Origin: JAFMDF01 sp965222705
GTDB lineage: Bacteria > Bacteroidota > Bacteroidia > Chitinophagales > Saprospiraceae
Reading direction: 5' to 3'
Length of the DNA stretch: 64,000 nt
NCBI GenBank assembly: GCA_965222705.1
Contig: CBDCUO010000001.1
Coordinates: 62,001 to 126,000 of the forward strand
Made by a program: the position numbers and the translations under genes. This document shows positions 54,845 through 63,478 of this stretch, one piece after another; the first letter of the stretch is position 1; each line of letters begins with the position of its first letter. Below the pieces are notes generated by a model, which saw only the letters and a list, made by a program, of their open reading frames with translations, searched no databases and was not told the origin of the DNA.

Positions 54845-55747
54845 TTGCAGACAAAGGCAATAAATAGAGACCAACGACTATTCGGAGGGTTAAGCAGCAA
54901 GTTGGACGATTTTGCCCAATTGGTTAAGCTTCGATTGAATCTGACGGTTGTTTTTTCAGCGGTGATGGCTTATTTAATCACCTTGAATACTACGGCAAAT
55001 TGGTCGGTTATTGCAGTTTTGGCAACTGGCGGGTTTTTGGTAACGGCTGCAGCAAATGCCCTCAATCAGGTATTAGAAAGAGATTACGATAAATTGATGA
55101 AACGAACCGCTAATCGCCCAATAGCGGCAGGGAGAATGAGCGTTTCGGAGGCAGTACTAATGGCGGGGCTGATGTGTTTGGTTGGTACCCTATTGCTTTC
55201 TATGCTCAATGCTTGGGCGGGTTTGCTAGGGATGATTTCGATGGTATTATATGCTTTCGTATATACTCCCATGAAGAGAATATCTCCAACTGCTGTAGCT
55301 ATAGGTGCAATTTCAGGGGCTTTGCCTATGATGATTGGCTGCGTGGCAGCGGCGGGAGGACTGACAACTTTAGCATTAGCTTTATTTGGAATTCAGTTTT
55401 TATGGCAATTCCCCCATTTTTGGGCAATTGCCTGGATAGGAAATGAAGATTATAAAAAAGCCGGATTTAATTTATTGCCTAGCAAAAACGGCCTGTTGGA
55501 TAAAAGCATTGGCTGGCAATCTATGTTATATGCATTATTTCTAGTTCCCGTTAGTTTGATTCCTTTCTATTTAGGCATAACTGGCTGGATTTCTGCCTTG
55601 ATGCTCGTTTTGTTAGGGATCGCATATGCTTTTGGGGGTTGGCAATTGCATAAAAAATGTACCAAAGAAGCAGCACTTAGACTAATGTTTAGCTCTTTTT
55701 TCTATTTGCCTTGCGTATTGATTGTATTGTATTTTGATAAAGTTTAA
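54845..55747 (+). CDS. ctaB: Protohaem IX farnesyltransferase (haem O synthase)
   Basis: A 300-residue UbiA-family prenyltransferase that adds a farnesyl tail to haem b for the oxidase. The substrate motif is NQVLERDYDKLMKRTANRP near residue 76, with nine membrane helices and the second Asp-rich region in IAWIGNEDYKKAGFNLLP. The start is taken as the TTG at 54845, because the frame is open only from 54818 on and holds no ATG before the second half of the first helix. It is 41 bases after coxA; the next gene begins four bases after its stop. Confidence 0.93.
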   Translation: MQTKAINRDQRLFGGLSSKLDDFAQLVKLRLNLTVVFSAVMAYLITLNTTANWSVIAVLATGGFLVTAAANALNQVLERDYDKLMKRTANRPIAAGRMSVSEAVLMAGLMCLVGTLLLSMLNAWAGLLGMISMVLYAFVYTPMKRISPTAVAIGAISGALPMMIGCVAAAGGLTTLALALFGIQFLWQFPHFWAIAWIGNEDYKKAGFNLLPSKNGLLDKSIGWQSMLYALFLVPVSLIPFYLGITGWISALMLVLLGIAYAFGGWQLHKKCTKEAALRLMFSSFFYLPCVLIVLYFDKV

Positions 55748-55751
55748 TGAT

Positions 55752-56333
55752 ATGTCTTTGGCAGTATCCAATAACCATAAAGGTAGAAGCAAGATACACT
55801 CTCAAAAGTTCGCTTTATTAATAGGTTGTGCGAGTATTATGATGATGTTTGCTGCATTTACAAGTGCCTATATGGTGCGTAGGGCTGCAGGCAACTGGCT
55901 AGAGTTTAGATTGCCAACTATTTTTTTCATCAATACCCTTGTAATTTTATTGAGTAGTGCAAGTTTGCATAGTTCTTATACTTTTTTTACAAAAGGGAAG
56001 GAACAATTATACAAGGGCTTATTAGTACTCTCTTTCCTCTTAGGGATTGCCTTTTTATGTTTTCAGTATCAGGGTTGGTTGGATATGATGGCAATAGGCG
56101 TAGAATTGACAGGCAACCCTTCCGGTTCTTTTATATATGTGATTTCGGGAGTTCACGGTGCTCATATTTTAGGAGGCTTGGCTGGAATGACCATTGCCCT
56201 GGTACAAGCATTTTCTTTAAAATATAGGGTGACACCCAAAAGAAAGTTAAGATTTGAGTTATTATTGATCTACTGGCATTTTGTAGATTTCTTATGGCTT
56301 TATTTATTGATATTTTTCGTAATACAATCCTAG
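55752..56333 (+). CDS. Cytochrome c oxidase subunit III (first copy)
   Basis: A 193-residue, five-helix protein of the CoxC/CyoC family, a structural subunit beside CoxA. Family elements are TSAYMVRRAAGNWLEF near residue 38, SGVHGAHILGGLAGM near residue 140, and the final YWHFVDFLWLYLLIFF. The start is the ATG at 55752, four bases after the ctaB stop; an upstream in-frame ATG at 55722 would overlap ctaB and adds nothing typical. A second subunit III gene follows 93 bases on, so two related proteins are made from the same operon. Confidence 0.9.
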   Translation: MSLAVSNNHKGRSKIHSQKFALLIGCASIMMMFAAFTSAYMVRRAAGNWLEFRLPTIFFINTLVILLSSASLHSSYTFFTKGKEQLYKGLLVLSFLLGIAFLCFQYQGWLDMMAIGVELTGNPSGSFIYVISGVHGAHILGGLAGMTIALVQAFSLKYRVTPKRKLRFELLLIYWHFVDFLWLYLLIFFVIQS

Positions 56334-56426
56334 TGTAGTGATTGGTGATTAAATGATTAGTTTGCATATAAGCAAGCCTATTCACTTACTTACTTAATCA
56401 ACACAGGAGTTTTTAAAAGACAGATA

Positions 56427-57284
56427 ATGGAGCATACTGCTGTTCACGACCAAGTACAGGACACTGGCAAAGAGTTATGGTCAGGAGGGAAACCACCTTT
56501 TAAGGCCAGTTATGGAAAATTGATGATGTGGTATTTTTTGGTGTCAGATGCCTTTACTTTTGCGGGCTTTCTGATTGCATATGGCGCGCTACGGTTCAGT
56601 AGCCCAACTTGGCCGGTGCCGGACTTTGTGTTTTCGACGGCTCCTTTTGGTATTCATCATGCCCCTTTGATTTTCGTTACTATTATGTCTTTCTTATTAA
56701 TCCTGAGTTCAGTTACTATGGTTCGGGCAGTGCAGGAAGGACAAAGAGAAAATAAAAATGGCGTTGTTTTTTGGATGTTTTTAACCATTTTGGGCGGAAT
56801 AGGTTTCCTTAGTTGTCAGGCTTGGGAATGGACTAATTTGATTGGAACGGAATATATGACCGTTACCACTAACCCGTTTGGAACCCATACTGCTGACGGA
56901 GTTTATCTGGACGATGAACACGGTCATGCCTACGCTGCCAATGCGGAAAAAGAAACCTTTAAAGCAGGACAAGGATATTTAATCCATAAAGATCACGATT
57001 CTGGAGACTGGCTACAAAGGAGAATGCAATTGGAAGATGGGGAGATACAGGTCCAGCAATTTGGACCCAAAGCATTCGGTGCTTTATTCTTTTTTATTAC
57101 TGGTTTTCACGGTTTTCACGTACTTTCCGGGGTCGTGTTTTTGATAATTATTATGATTAATGCAGCAGGTGGTTTGTATGTAGCGAGGAAAAACGGCTAT
57201 GAAATGGTAGAGAAAATAGGGCTTTATTGGCACTTTGTAGATTTGGTTTGGGTATTTGTATTTCTGGTGTTCTATCTCTTATAA
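56427..57284 (+). CDS. Cytochrome c oxidase subunit III (second copy, with hydrophilic insertion)
   Basis: A 285-residue subunit III paralogue ending in YWHFVDLVWVFVFLVFYLL. The helical scaffold is like that of the preceding protein. An insertion of about 70 residues (about 143-213) separates two helices, with HTADGVYLDDEHGHAYAA and KDHDSGDWLQRRMQLEDGE. It is rich in His and acidic residues and is predicted to lie outside the membrane. Such long forms occur in Bacteroidota oxidases coupled to alternative complex III and may make supercomplex contacts; this role is inferred. Confidence 0.88.
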   Translation: MEHTAVHDQVQDTGKELWSGGKPPFKASYGKLMMWYFLVSDAFTFAGFLIAYGALRFSSPTWPVPDFVFSTAPFGIHHAPLIFVTIMSFLLILSSVTMVRAVQEGQRENKNGVVFWMFLTILGGIGFLSCQAWEWTNLIGTEYMTVTTNPFGTHTADGVYLDDEHGHAYAANAEKETFKAGQGYLIHKDHDSGDWLQRRMQLEDGEIQVQQFGPKAFGALFFFITGFHGFHVLSGVVFLIIIMINAAGGLYVARKNGYEMVEKIGLYWHFVDLVWVFVFLVFYLL

Positions 57285-57330
57285 AACAAGGTGTTAAACA
57301 AATTTTGAAAAAAAAATAAAAATAAAAACA

Positions 57331-57756
57331 ATGGCTCATCATAGTTACGAAAAAGCAAAGAAGCTAGTGTTTAGAGGTATGTGGTTATTAGCAATTGTAA
57401 CTTTGCTGGAAGTATTTATTTCCCTTTTGCAAAAAGGGCATATTATAAGTGGGGTCGAAGATATATCGGCGATTGTCATTATCGCGGCGATTCTCATAGG
57501 GGCTTTATCTATTTATAAAGCCTATTACATCATTTACAACTTTATGCACATGGCACATGAAGTTCCTGGATTGAGAATGAGCGTTTTATTGCCAACCGCC
57601 TTATTGATTTGGGCAATTATTGCTTTCTTTCAGGAAGGAAATTCATGGGGAGAGAGTAGGGATAAAATTCAGGAGAAAAATAAAATTGAAGCAGAAGACT
57701 CCATTAAGCCACAAGGAATGCTGCTCAAAGAAAAGCGGATAAAATATTTGCACTAA
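57331..57756 (+). CDS. Cytochrome c oxidase subunit IV family protein
   Basis: A 141-residue protein with three hydrophobic helices (about 15-33, 45-65, 83-103) and a charged C-terminal tail. The motif KAYYIIYNFMHMAHEVPGLR near residue 65 is characteristic of the small prokaryotic subunit IV/CoxD family attached to caa3-type oxidases. It follows the second subunit III by 46 bases. A hairpin terminator comes right after the stop, closing the main operon; the three genes downstream appear to have their own start. Confidence 0.85.
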   Translation: MAHHSYEKAKKLVFRGMWLLAIVTLLEVFISLLQKGHIISGVEDISAIVIIAAILIGALSIYKAYYIIYNFMHMAHEVPGLRMSVLLPTALLIWAIIAFFQEGNSWGESRDKIQEKNKIEAEDSIKPQGMLLKEKRIKYLH

Positions 57757-57759
57757 AAC

Positions 57760-57792
57760 AAAAAGGGCGGGATGTTAGTCTCGCCTTTTTTT
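57760..57792 (+). terminator. Intrinsic terminator at the end of the cox gene group
   Basis: An A-rich/T-rich stem AAAAAGGgCGGGA with TCTCGCCTTTTT (one bulged G, one G-T pair) and a T-run. It is less regular than the other terminators of the window. Confidence 0.7.
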
Positions 57793-57848
57793 GTTCGTAT
57801 ATTTGTAGTTGAATAGAGGGAAAGCAAAACTATTATCTTGCACGTAAT

Positions 57849-58505
57849 ATGGCTACGATAACGAAGACAAAGAGAATAATGCAAATACTTGGATTGGGAT
57901 TGCTATTAGTAGTCTTTCCCGTAGGTTCCTGGTATTTTTTGAATGAAGGTTTTACTTATCAAAAACAAATTTCTGAAGAATTAAAAGAAAAGCTAGGACG
58001 ACTACCTGTTTTTCAATTGATTAGCTCGGATGAAAGACAAATAGGGAATGACGAGTTGCAAGGCAAGGTTGTAGTCATTAGCTTCCTTTCTTTGAATCAT
58101 GCTGCCCAAAGCCAGCCCTACTTTAACGAGTTATATAAAATCCAGAATCAGTTTGATAAAAAAGAGGCTATTCTTTTCCTCACTTTTACCAAAGCAACTT
58201 CTTTGGCTGAACTAAAGGAGTATGTTCAGTCTTTGAATATTAGGGTAAATAAACAGTGGGTATTTTTAACAGAAGAAGAAACAATAATGAATCAATTAAT
58301 GGCTTCTATTTCGTTTCCAGAAACGGAGATTCGAACCTTTGAGGAGAATGCTACGGTTCTTTTGCTAGATATGGATTCGAATATTCGCCATTTTTATAAT
58401 ATAAAGAATCGCCCAGAAATTAGTAAATTAATTGCCCACATAGCCCGACTAATGCCGCGAGAAGGTCGAGGGAAGGCAGTAGTGAAAAGAGAAAAGGAAA
58501 AATAG
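57849..58505 (+). CDS. SCO1/SenC-like thioredoxin-fold protein lacking the copper-binding cysteines
   Basis: A 218-residue protein with an N-terminal membrane anchor (about 10-30). A thioredoxin-like domain follows, of the length and order of SCO proteins (KVVVISFLSLNHAAQSQPYF near residue 73, then ENATVLLLDMDSNIRHFYN near residue 170). SCO proteins bind copper with CxxxC and a distal His and load CuA of CoxB. Here the CxxxC position reads SLNHAA and the protein has no cysteine at all, so it cannot act as a canonical copper chaperone. The location after the oxidase genes and the fold argue for assembly or scaffold function. A possible promoter box (TATCTTG) precedes it by a few bases. Confidence 0.7.
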   Translation: MATITKTKRIMQILGLGLLLVVFPVGSWYFLNEGFTYQKQISEELKEKLGRLPVFQLISSDERQIGNDELQGKVVVISFLSLNHAAQSQPYFNELYKIQNQFDKKEAILFLTFTKATSLAELKEYVQSLNIRVNKQWVFLTEEETIMNQLMASISFPETEIRTFEENATVLLLDMDSNIRHFYNIKNRPEISKLIAHIARLMPREGRGKAVVKREKEK

Positions 58506-58506
58506 C

Positions 58507-59037
58507 ATGACAACGCCCAATTTACAATTAGCCAAAAAATTAAACCTTGCAGCGACCATCATATCTATTTTTGTTTTATTGCTGGTAGGTGTAATGCGGC
58601 AAATACATATCCCCACTTCTATTGACTTTAGTTTTTTGCCTCCTTTTCATGCTACGCTTAATACGCTTGCTGCTCTGGCTTTACTGGCGGCATTGTATTT
58701 TATAAAAAGTAAAAACATTAAAGCACACCGCAAATTCATCTATCTGGCAATGGGTTTATCTGTGCTGTTTTTATTATCATATGTCGTTTATCATTTTACT
58801 ACTGCGGAAACCAAATTTGGAGGAGAGGGGACCATCCGCTATGTTTATTTTTTCTTTTTGATTACGCATGTGGTATTAGCCGCCATTATTTTGCCATTTA
58901 TTTTATTTACTTTTATCAGAGCCTATACTGGACAAATAGAACGACATAGAAAAATGGCAAAATGGGTGTATCCATTATGGTTGTATGTGGCGATTACTGG
59001 TCCAATTTGTTATTTGATGCTGCGGCCTTATTATTAA
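58507..59037 (+). CDS. DUF420 membrane protein, probable oxidase assembly factor
   Basis: A 176-residue protein with five hydrophobic helices. It has the DUF420 pattern of conserved histidines: PPFHATLNTLAALALL near residue 48, KAHRKFIYLAMG near residue 73, ITHVVLAAIILP near residue 120, and ERHRKMAKWVYPLWLYVAIT near residue 145. DUF420 proteins (CtaM in Gram-positive bacteria) are needed for A-type oxidase maturation and may handle haem or copper. It begins one base after the SCO-like gene and its stop overlaps the next start, so the three genes are translationally coupled. Confidence 0.85.
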   Translation: MTTPNLQLAKKLNLAATIISIFVLLLVGVMRQIHIPTSIDFSFLPPFHATLNTLAALALLAALYFIKSKNIKAHRKFIYLAMGLSVLFLLSYVVYHFTTAETKFGGEGTIRYVYFFFLITHVVLAAIILPFILFTFIRAYTGQIERHRKMAKWVYPLWLYVAITGPICYLMLRPYY

Positions 59038-59336
59038 TGGAATCGAAGAAAATAGTTATGAATAAGATAATTAAAATAACTTCCCTTGCACTGCTGATTA
59101 TAGCGTTACAGATTGGCACTTATTCCCCTGTAACTGCCCAATGCCCCATGTGCAGAATGTCTGCAACTAATAATTTGAAAGACGGCGGAACTGCCGGAAA
59201 AGGGTTGAATAGTGGAATCCTTTACATGCTGGCTACGCCTTATTTGATCGTAGGAGTGATTGGTTATGTTTGGTGGCGAAACCGTAGAAAAGAAGAAGAA
59301 ATTATTATGGAAGAGAATGGAGAAATGAGAGGGTGA
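59037..59336 (+). CDS. Small membrane protein with CPMC motif
   Basis: A 99-residue protein starting at the ATG at 59037 that shares its A with the TAA stop of the DUF420 gene. A later ATG at 59058 would also give a signal segment. It has a signal-peptide-like helix (about 12-32, ending VTAQ), then QCPMCRMSATNNLKDGG, then a second helix (about 63-82), followed by a basic cytoplasmic tail. The pair of cysteines in CPMC at the outer face could bind copper. Similar small proteins are found in Bacteroidota oxidase clusters. Function unknown. Confidence 0.75.
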   Translation: MESKKIVMNKIIKITSLALLIIALQIGTYSPVTAQCPMCRMSATNNLKDGGTAGKGLNSGILYMLATPYLIVGVIGYVWWRNRRKEEEIIMEENGEMRG

Positions 59337-59375
59337 GAAAAAAAGACAATAGAAATACCTTTTCACCTTCTCAAA

Positions 59376-60889
59376 TCAAAGCCTATAAATTTCTCCAAAC
59401 TTTTTTTCGACGTAGCTCATAAAATATTTGAAATTCAGCTTTTCGCCAGTTACTTTTTCACACAATTCCTCAGCATTATAAAACCGCCCATGTCGGTGAA
59501 TATTTCTTCTTAGCCAATCCAACAAGGGCTGATTATTGCCCCCTTCAATATTTTTGAGCAAGTCTGGAATGTCTTTTTGGGCTTGTTGGAAAAATTGAGC
59601 AGCATAAAAACTGCCCAAAGAGTAGGTGGGAAAATAGCCTATGCTTCCGTGGGACCAATGTATATCCTGTAGAATTCCTCGCCGAGCATCGAGTACTTTC
59701 AATCCTAAATAATCCTTGTATTTGGCATTCCAGGCTTCTTCCAGATCATTGACCTTTAAGCTGTTTTCTATTAAGGCTTTTTCTATTTCAAAGCGAATCA
59801 AAATATGGAAATGGTAATGCAACTCGTCCGATTCTGTACGGATTAAACTTGGTGTAATTTTATTGATGCCCCGATAGAACTTTTTTACACTAATGGCTTT
59901 CAGATTTTCGGGAAATAGTTTTTTCAATTTTTTATAATGTGCTTTCCAATACACTAAACTTCTGCCGACATTATTTTCCCAAAGTCTGGATTGAGACTCG
60001 TGAATACCCAGCGAGATAAATGTTCCCAAAGGCAGCCCGTATTGAGTTGTTGGCAAGCCTTGTTCGTACAAAGCATGCCCTCCCTCATGGATACAACTCC
60101 AGGTCATATTGGCGAAGTTGTTTTCATCAATTCGAGTAGTAACCCGTACATCTTCGGGCGAAAAATTAATCGTAAATGGATGTTCAGATATATCTTGTCG
60201 CCCTGCCTCAAAATCATAACCCATATTTTTTAATAAGTGCAACCCATACTCCCATTGCTTTTTATGTTCATAATGTTGATATAAGAACTGATTTTTTATC
60301 GGAGATCGTTGTCTAATTGTTTTTACAAACTTCGTTAGTTGTTCTCTTACATCCTTGAATAATCGGGCCAAATCTTTGGTTTTAGCATCCGGTTCATAGA
60401 CGTCTAACAAAGCATCGTAGGGATGACTCTGGTAGCCAGCCAATTCTGCTTCTTCCCTACAAATGGCGACCACTTCTCCCAGCGCTTTTTGATAAACTTA
60501 AAATCATTGGCTTTTCTTGCTTGCATCCAGGCGTGATAAGCCTTAGAAATAACCTGTGATTTTCGAACAACAAATTCTTTGGATAATTTTTTAGAACGCC
60601 GATATTCTTTCAAGGTCAATTGGACATTTTGGCTTGTGTAGCGTCCAGTTTATTCCTGTTTTTCATTTAAGTCTTTTAGAACTTTTCCAAATTTTTTGTT
60701 GGTAAATATTTCATGAGCTATACCAGATAGGGTTGCCACCTGTTGGGAGCGAAACCTGACTCCTTTTGGTGGCAAATTCACTTCTTTATCCCAACTTAAA
60801 ACACCAATGGAGTGATCCACGTCTGCCCGTTTTCGCAAAATGTTCACATATTCCTGATATTTTTGCTTTAGCTTACTTTTGTTGCTCAT
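59376..60889 (-). pseudogene. M32 family metallocarboxypeptidase, disrupted by three indels
   Basis: A thermostable (Taq) carboxypeptidase of about 504 residues. It begins MSNKSKLKQKYQEYVNILRK at 60889 and has SIGVLSWDKEVNLPPKGV. The zinc site HEGGHALYEQG is in NMTWSCIHEGGHALYEQG, and HESQSRLWENNVGRS follows. The frame is broken near 60652 (one base extra), at 60627-60630 (one base missing in a T4 run) and at 60486-60490 (one base missing in a T5 run). Between breaks the protein sequence is intact and all catalytic motifs are kept. The pieces of the reading frame are 60889-60650, about 60626-60491 and 60485-59376. It could be a genuine pseudogene, but the lesions fit base-count errors. Confidence 0.85.
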
Positions 60890-60914
60890 TTAAATAGAAT
60901 TTATGAGTGCCGGG

Positions 60915-61305
60915 CTAGTTATGGCGGAATGATTCAAAGAGTATTATACTCCAACCAATGATAAGCATAGGACCGCCTATGGGCGTTATTGGCCCGAGCC
61001 AAGACCAATGCATTATTCCTAATAATGATCGGCAAGACAATAGATAAATGGAACAGAAAATAATAAAATCCCTGCGGTAAATAACCAGCCAGCATATTTT
61101 AGCCCTTTAGCTTTTTTAAGTGGCGGTTATAGTATGGAAACCAGTATCAAAGCTAAAGCATGGTAAAATTGGTAGCGAACACCTGTTTCATAGCTGGTCA
61201 ACTGACTAGCAGAAAGTTGGCCTTCCAGTCCATGCGCCCCAAAAGCTCCTAAAATCACTGCTACTAGGGCAAAAAGACTGCTAGTTTTAGAAAAGTGTAG
61301 TTCAT
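60915..61305 (-). pseudogene. DUF423 membrane protein, disrupted
   Basis: Starts at the ATG ending at 61305 (MNYTFLK). It shows the DUF423 signature VILGAFGAHGLEGQLSA and YETGVRYQFYHALALILV, then GWLFTAGILLFS, and near the end GPITPIGG. A functional protein of about 130 residues requires one extra base at 61285-61288 (T4 run) and one at 61054, and an in-frame TAA at 61127-61129 must also be read through. The family has four helices and no assigned function. It is the second of four successive damaged genes. Confidence 0.7.
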
Positions 61306-61390
61306 ACGGGGAATTACTTTAATGAATATTCAAGGCAAAAATAGCAATATTCCTTCTGAGATTTTTTCTTTTGATTGTCATATTAGCTCC

Positions 61391-62017
61391 TTATTGCTGG
61401 ACGTAAACAACATATTTTTCCTCAAATTCAGATTCTTTAAAGAAATCATTAATCGGATAAATTTCTGTATAGTTACCTTTTGGTAATTCCTTTATTTCTG
61501 CTTCTACATTTCCACCTTTTAGGGCAAGAAGTCCTTGGGAAGTGGATGTTGCTGCTTGTTCTTTATCAACCAATGGCTCCAGTTCACCAATTTGTCTAGG
61601 CGAGCAACTGCACGTACAATTACAAAATCAAATTTGCTTCTTAATTCTTCTGCTCGTATTTGTTGAGTCGCTACATTTTTTAAGCCTAAAGCTTTGACTA
61701 TTTCTTGCACCACGCCAATTTTTTTTCTAGTGCCATCAATCAGCATAAATTGAGTATCGGGAAAAAGAATCGCCAGCGGAATGCCTGGAAAAGCCCTCAC
61801 CCGTGCCCAGATCAAGTATATCTGCTCCTGCTCGAAACCGAATAACTGGCGCAATTGCCAGAGAATGCAAGACATGACGCACATATAAATTATTAATATC
61901 TTTTCGGGAAATAACATTGATTTTTTGATTCCAATCTCTATAAAGCGGTTCTAATTGTTGGAATTGCTTCACTTGAATTTTTGTAAGGTTGGGAAAATAG
62001 GAAAGGATTTGCTCCAT
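61391..62017 (-). pseudogene. rsmG: 16S rRNA (guanine-527-N7)-methyltransferase, disrupted by two frameshifts
   Basis: RsmG methylates G527 of 16S rRNA from SAM. The 627 bases equal 209 codons, the usual length. The start is MEQILSYFPNLTKIQVKQFQ, the SAM motif DILDLGTGEG is followed by FPGIPLAILFPD, and VIVRAVARLDKLV and LLALKGGNVEAEI follow. The frame is lost at 61789-61792 (one base extra in an A4 run on the plus strand). It is regained by a missing base near 61534. The usual SAM loop is GTGGGFPGIPLAI; here the third Gly position is Glu (GTGEG). Both lesions are single-base and compensate each other. Confidence 0.85.
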
Positions 62018-62178
62018 AGCTAATATTGAAAAAGAAAAGGTAAAAGAAATGGCTTAAAATCATAGGATTTGGCGGACAACCAAAAAATACTAAATACATG
62101 CCGCTTAGTGTGAAAAGTACAATAATAATTTCTCTCTTCGATTATTCCCATTATTTTTGTCACCTAACTGCAAATTTT

Positions 62179-63151
62179 ATGAAGGATTTTACTAAAAAGG
62201 AGGTGGTTTTGGGGATTGACCTTGGAGGAACACAGGCCAAAATTGGGTTTGTAAAAAAAAAATGGGAAGTGCTTGCCTGGGATCATTTTTCTTCTTTTTT
62301 CTAATAGAGATTTTTCTTTTTTATCGATTATTTAAGAGAAAGATTTCAAAAATTAAAAAATTCTATAAAAGAAGAAATAAAGTTAAAAGGCATAGGAATC
62401 GGAGCACCCAATTCGAATTTTTATACGGGAAATATGGAAAAAGCACATAATTTTAAAATGGGGCGATGAGGTGCCCTTGGTGGCTTCTGTTGAACAGGCC
62501 TTGCAGTCAAAAGCAGTGATTACAAATGATGCCAATTTGGTGGCCCTTGGCGAATTTGCCTATGGAAATGCAAAGGGTATGAAGAATTTTTTAGTGCTAA
62601 CTTTGGGTACAGGAGTTGGTAGTGGCTTTATGGTCAATGGCGAATTATTATTAGGACATGATGGCATGGCCGGAGAAATGGGGCACGTCAATGTTAATCC
62701 CAACGGCAGAGTGTGTAGTTGTGGGTTAATTGGTTGCTTGGAAACCTACGCTTCCGTAACTGGAATAAAGCGAACCGTTTTTAAATTAATGGCAGATATG
62801 AAAGCTCCTTCTTCTTTAAGAAAACATAATTATAATGATTTGACGGGAAAAATGATTGCAGAAGCAGCTCTGGCAGGAGACCCAATTGCCCAAAAGGCAT
62901 TTGAATATACCGGAGAAATTTTGGGGACCAAACTGGCAGATGCTGTTGCTTATTTTAGTCCAGAAGCTATTTTTTTGGCAGGCGGTTTGACTAAAGCTGG
63001 GGATTTACTATTGGTACCAACAAGGAAAAGCATGGAAGAGCGAATGTTTCAAGCCTATCGAGGAAAGGTGAAATTGCTAATCTCGGATATGGGTAAGAAA
63101 TACGACGGTGTCATCGGTGCGGCAGCTTTAGCCTGGCGGCATTTTGAGTAA
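62179..63151 (+). pseudogene. ROK-family glucokinase-like sugar kinase, disrupted by homopolymer indels
   Basis: The ROK kinase begins MKDFTKKEVVLGIDLGGTQA with the ATP motif DLGGT. Further on it has the catalytic region ITNDANLVALGEFAYG, LTLGTGVGSGFMVNG, and the zinc motif CSCGLIGCLETYAS. The frame contains TAA TAG near 62301-62306. Reading SSFSNRDFSFFIDYLRERFQ requires T6 at 62295-62300 to be T5 and T6 at 62317-62322 to be T7. A third shift at 62451-62454 (T4 for T3) is needed to reach NLKWGDEVPLV. From 62471 on, the frame is open to the stop at 63151. Real length would be about 323 residues. Confidence 0.85.
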
Positions 63152-63478
63152 AAAACAGAAAAGAAATGCTATTACTAATGGGTAGAAATAAAAAAAAGGT
63201 ACACGCTTAGCAAGCAAGCATGCACCCCGTACAAATACTTTCGAGTAATTGAGACAACTAAACGGGGGGAATTAAGTATTTGCCTTATATAAAGCAAAGC
63301 CTGTGCCAAAACATTAAGCATTGGTGTTTTTTTGATAGAAAATAAAAATTTATTTAAAAAATATTTATTGGATTTTGACTTGCGCATTGGCGCTTTGTAA
63401 AGCTTGCCTTTCTCCTTACTTTTGCGCTTTTTATTTTACTGCTCCCAATATTTCTATTATTATCAAACCAAGCAAACA
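63152..63478. other. Intergenic region, 327 bases
   Basis: An AT-rich spacer between the ROK kinase gene and purH. Apart from the purH promoter listed below, no feature is seen. A 70-codon open frame on the minus strand has no support. Confidence 0.5.
63394..63424 (+). promoter_or_regulatory. Bacteroidota promoter for purH
   Basis: TTTG at 63394-63397, a 19-base spacer, then TACTTTTG at 63417-63424, followed by CG. It lies 55 bases before the purH ATG. This is a nearly ideal match to TTTG-N19-TAnnTTTG. Confidence 0.7.

Noticed and set aside
59300..59385. A possible bidirectional terminator between the small CPMC protein gene and the carboxypeptidase
   Set aside because: The arms (GAGAGGGTGAG and CACCTTCTC) pair imperfectly and no T-run follows, so it is not supported.
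63175..63387. A 70-codon frame on the minus strand before purH
   Set aside because: It shows no recognisable protein features, and it runs opposite to the neighbouring genes up to the purH promoter.
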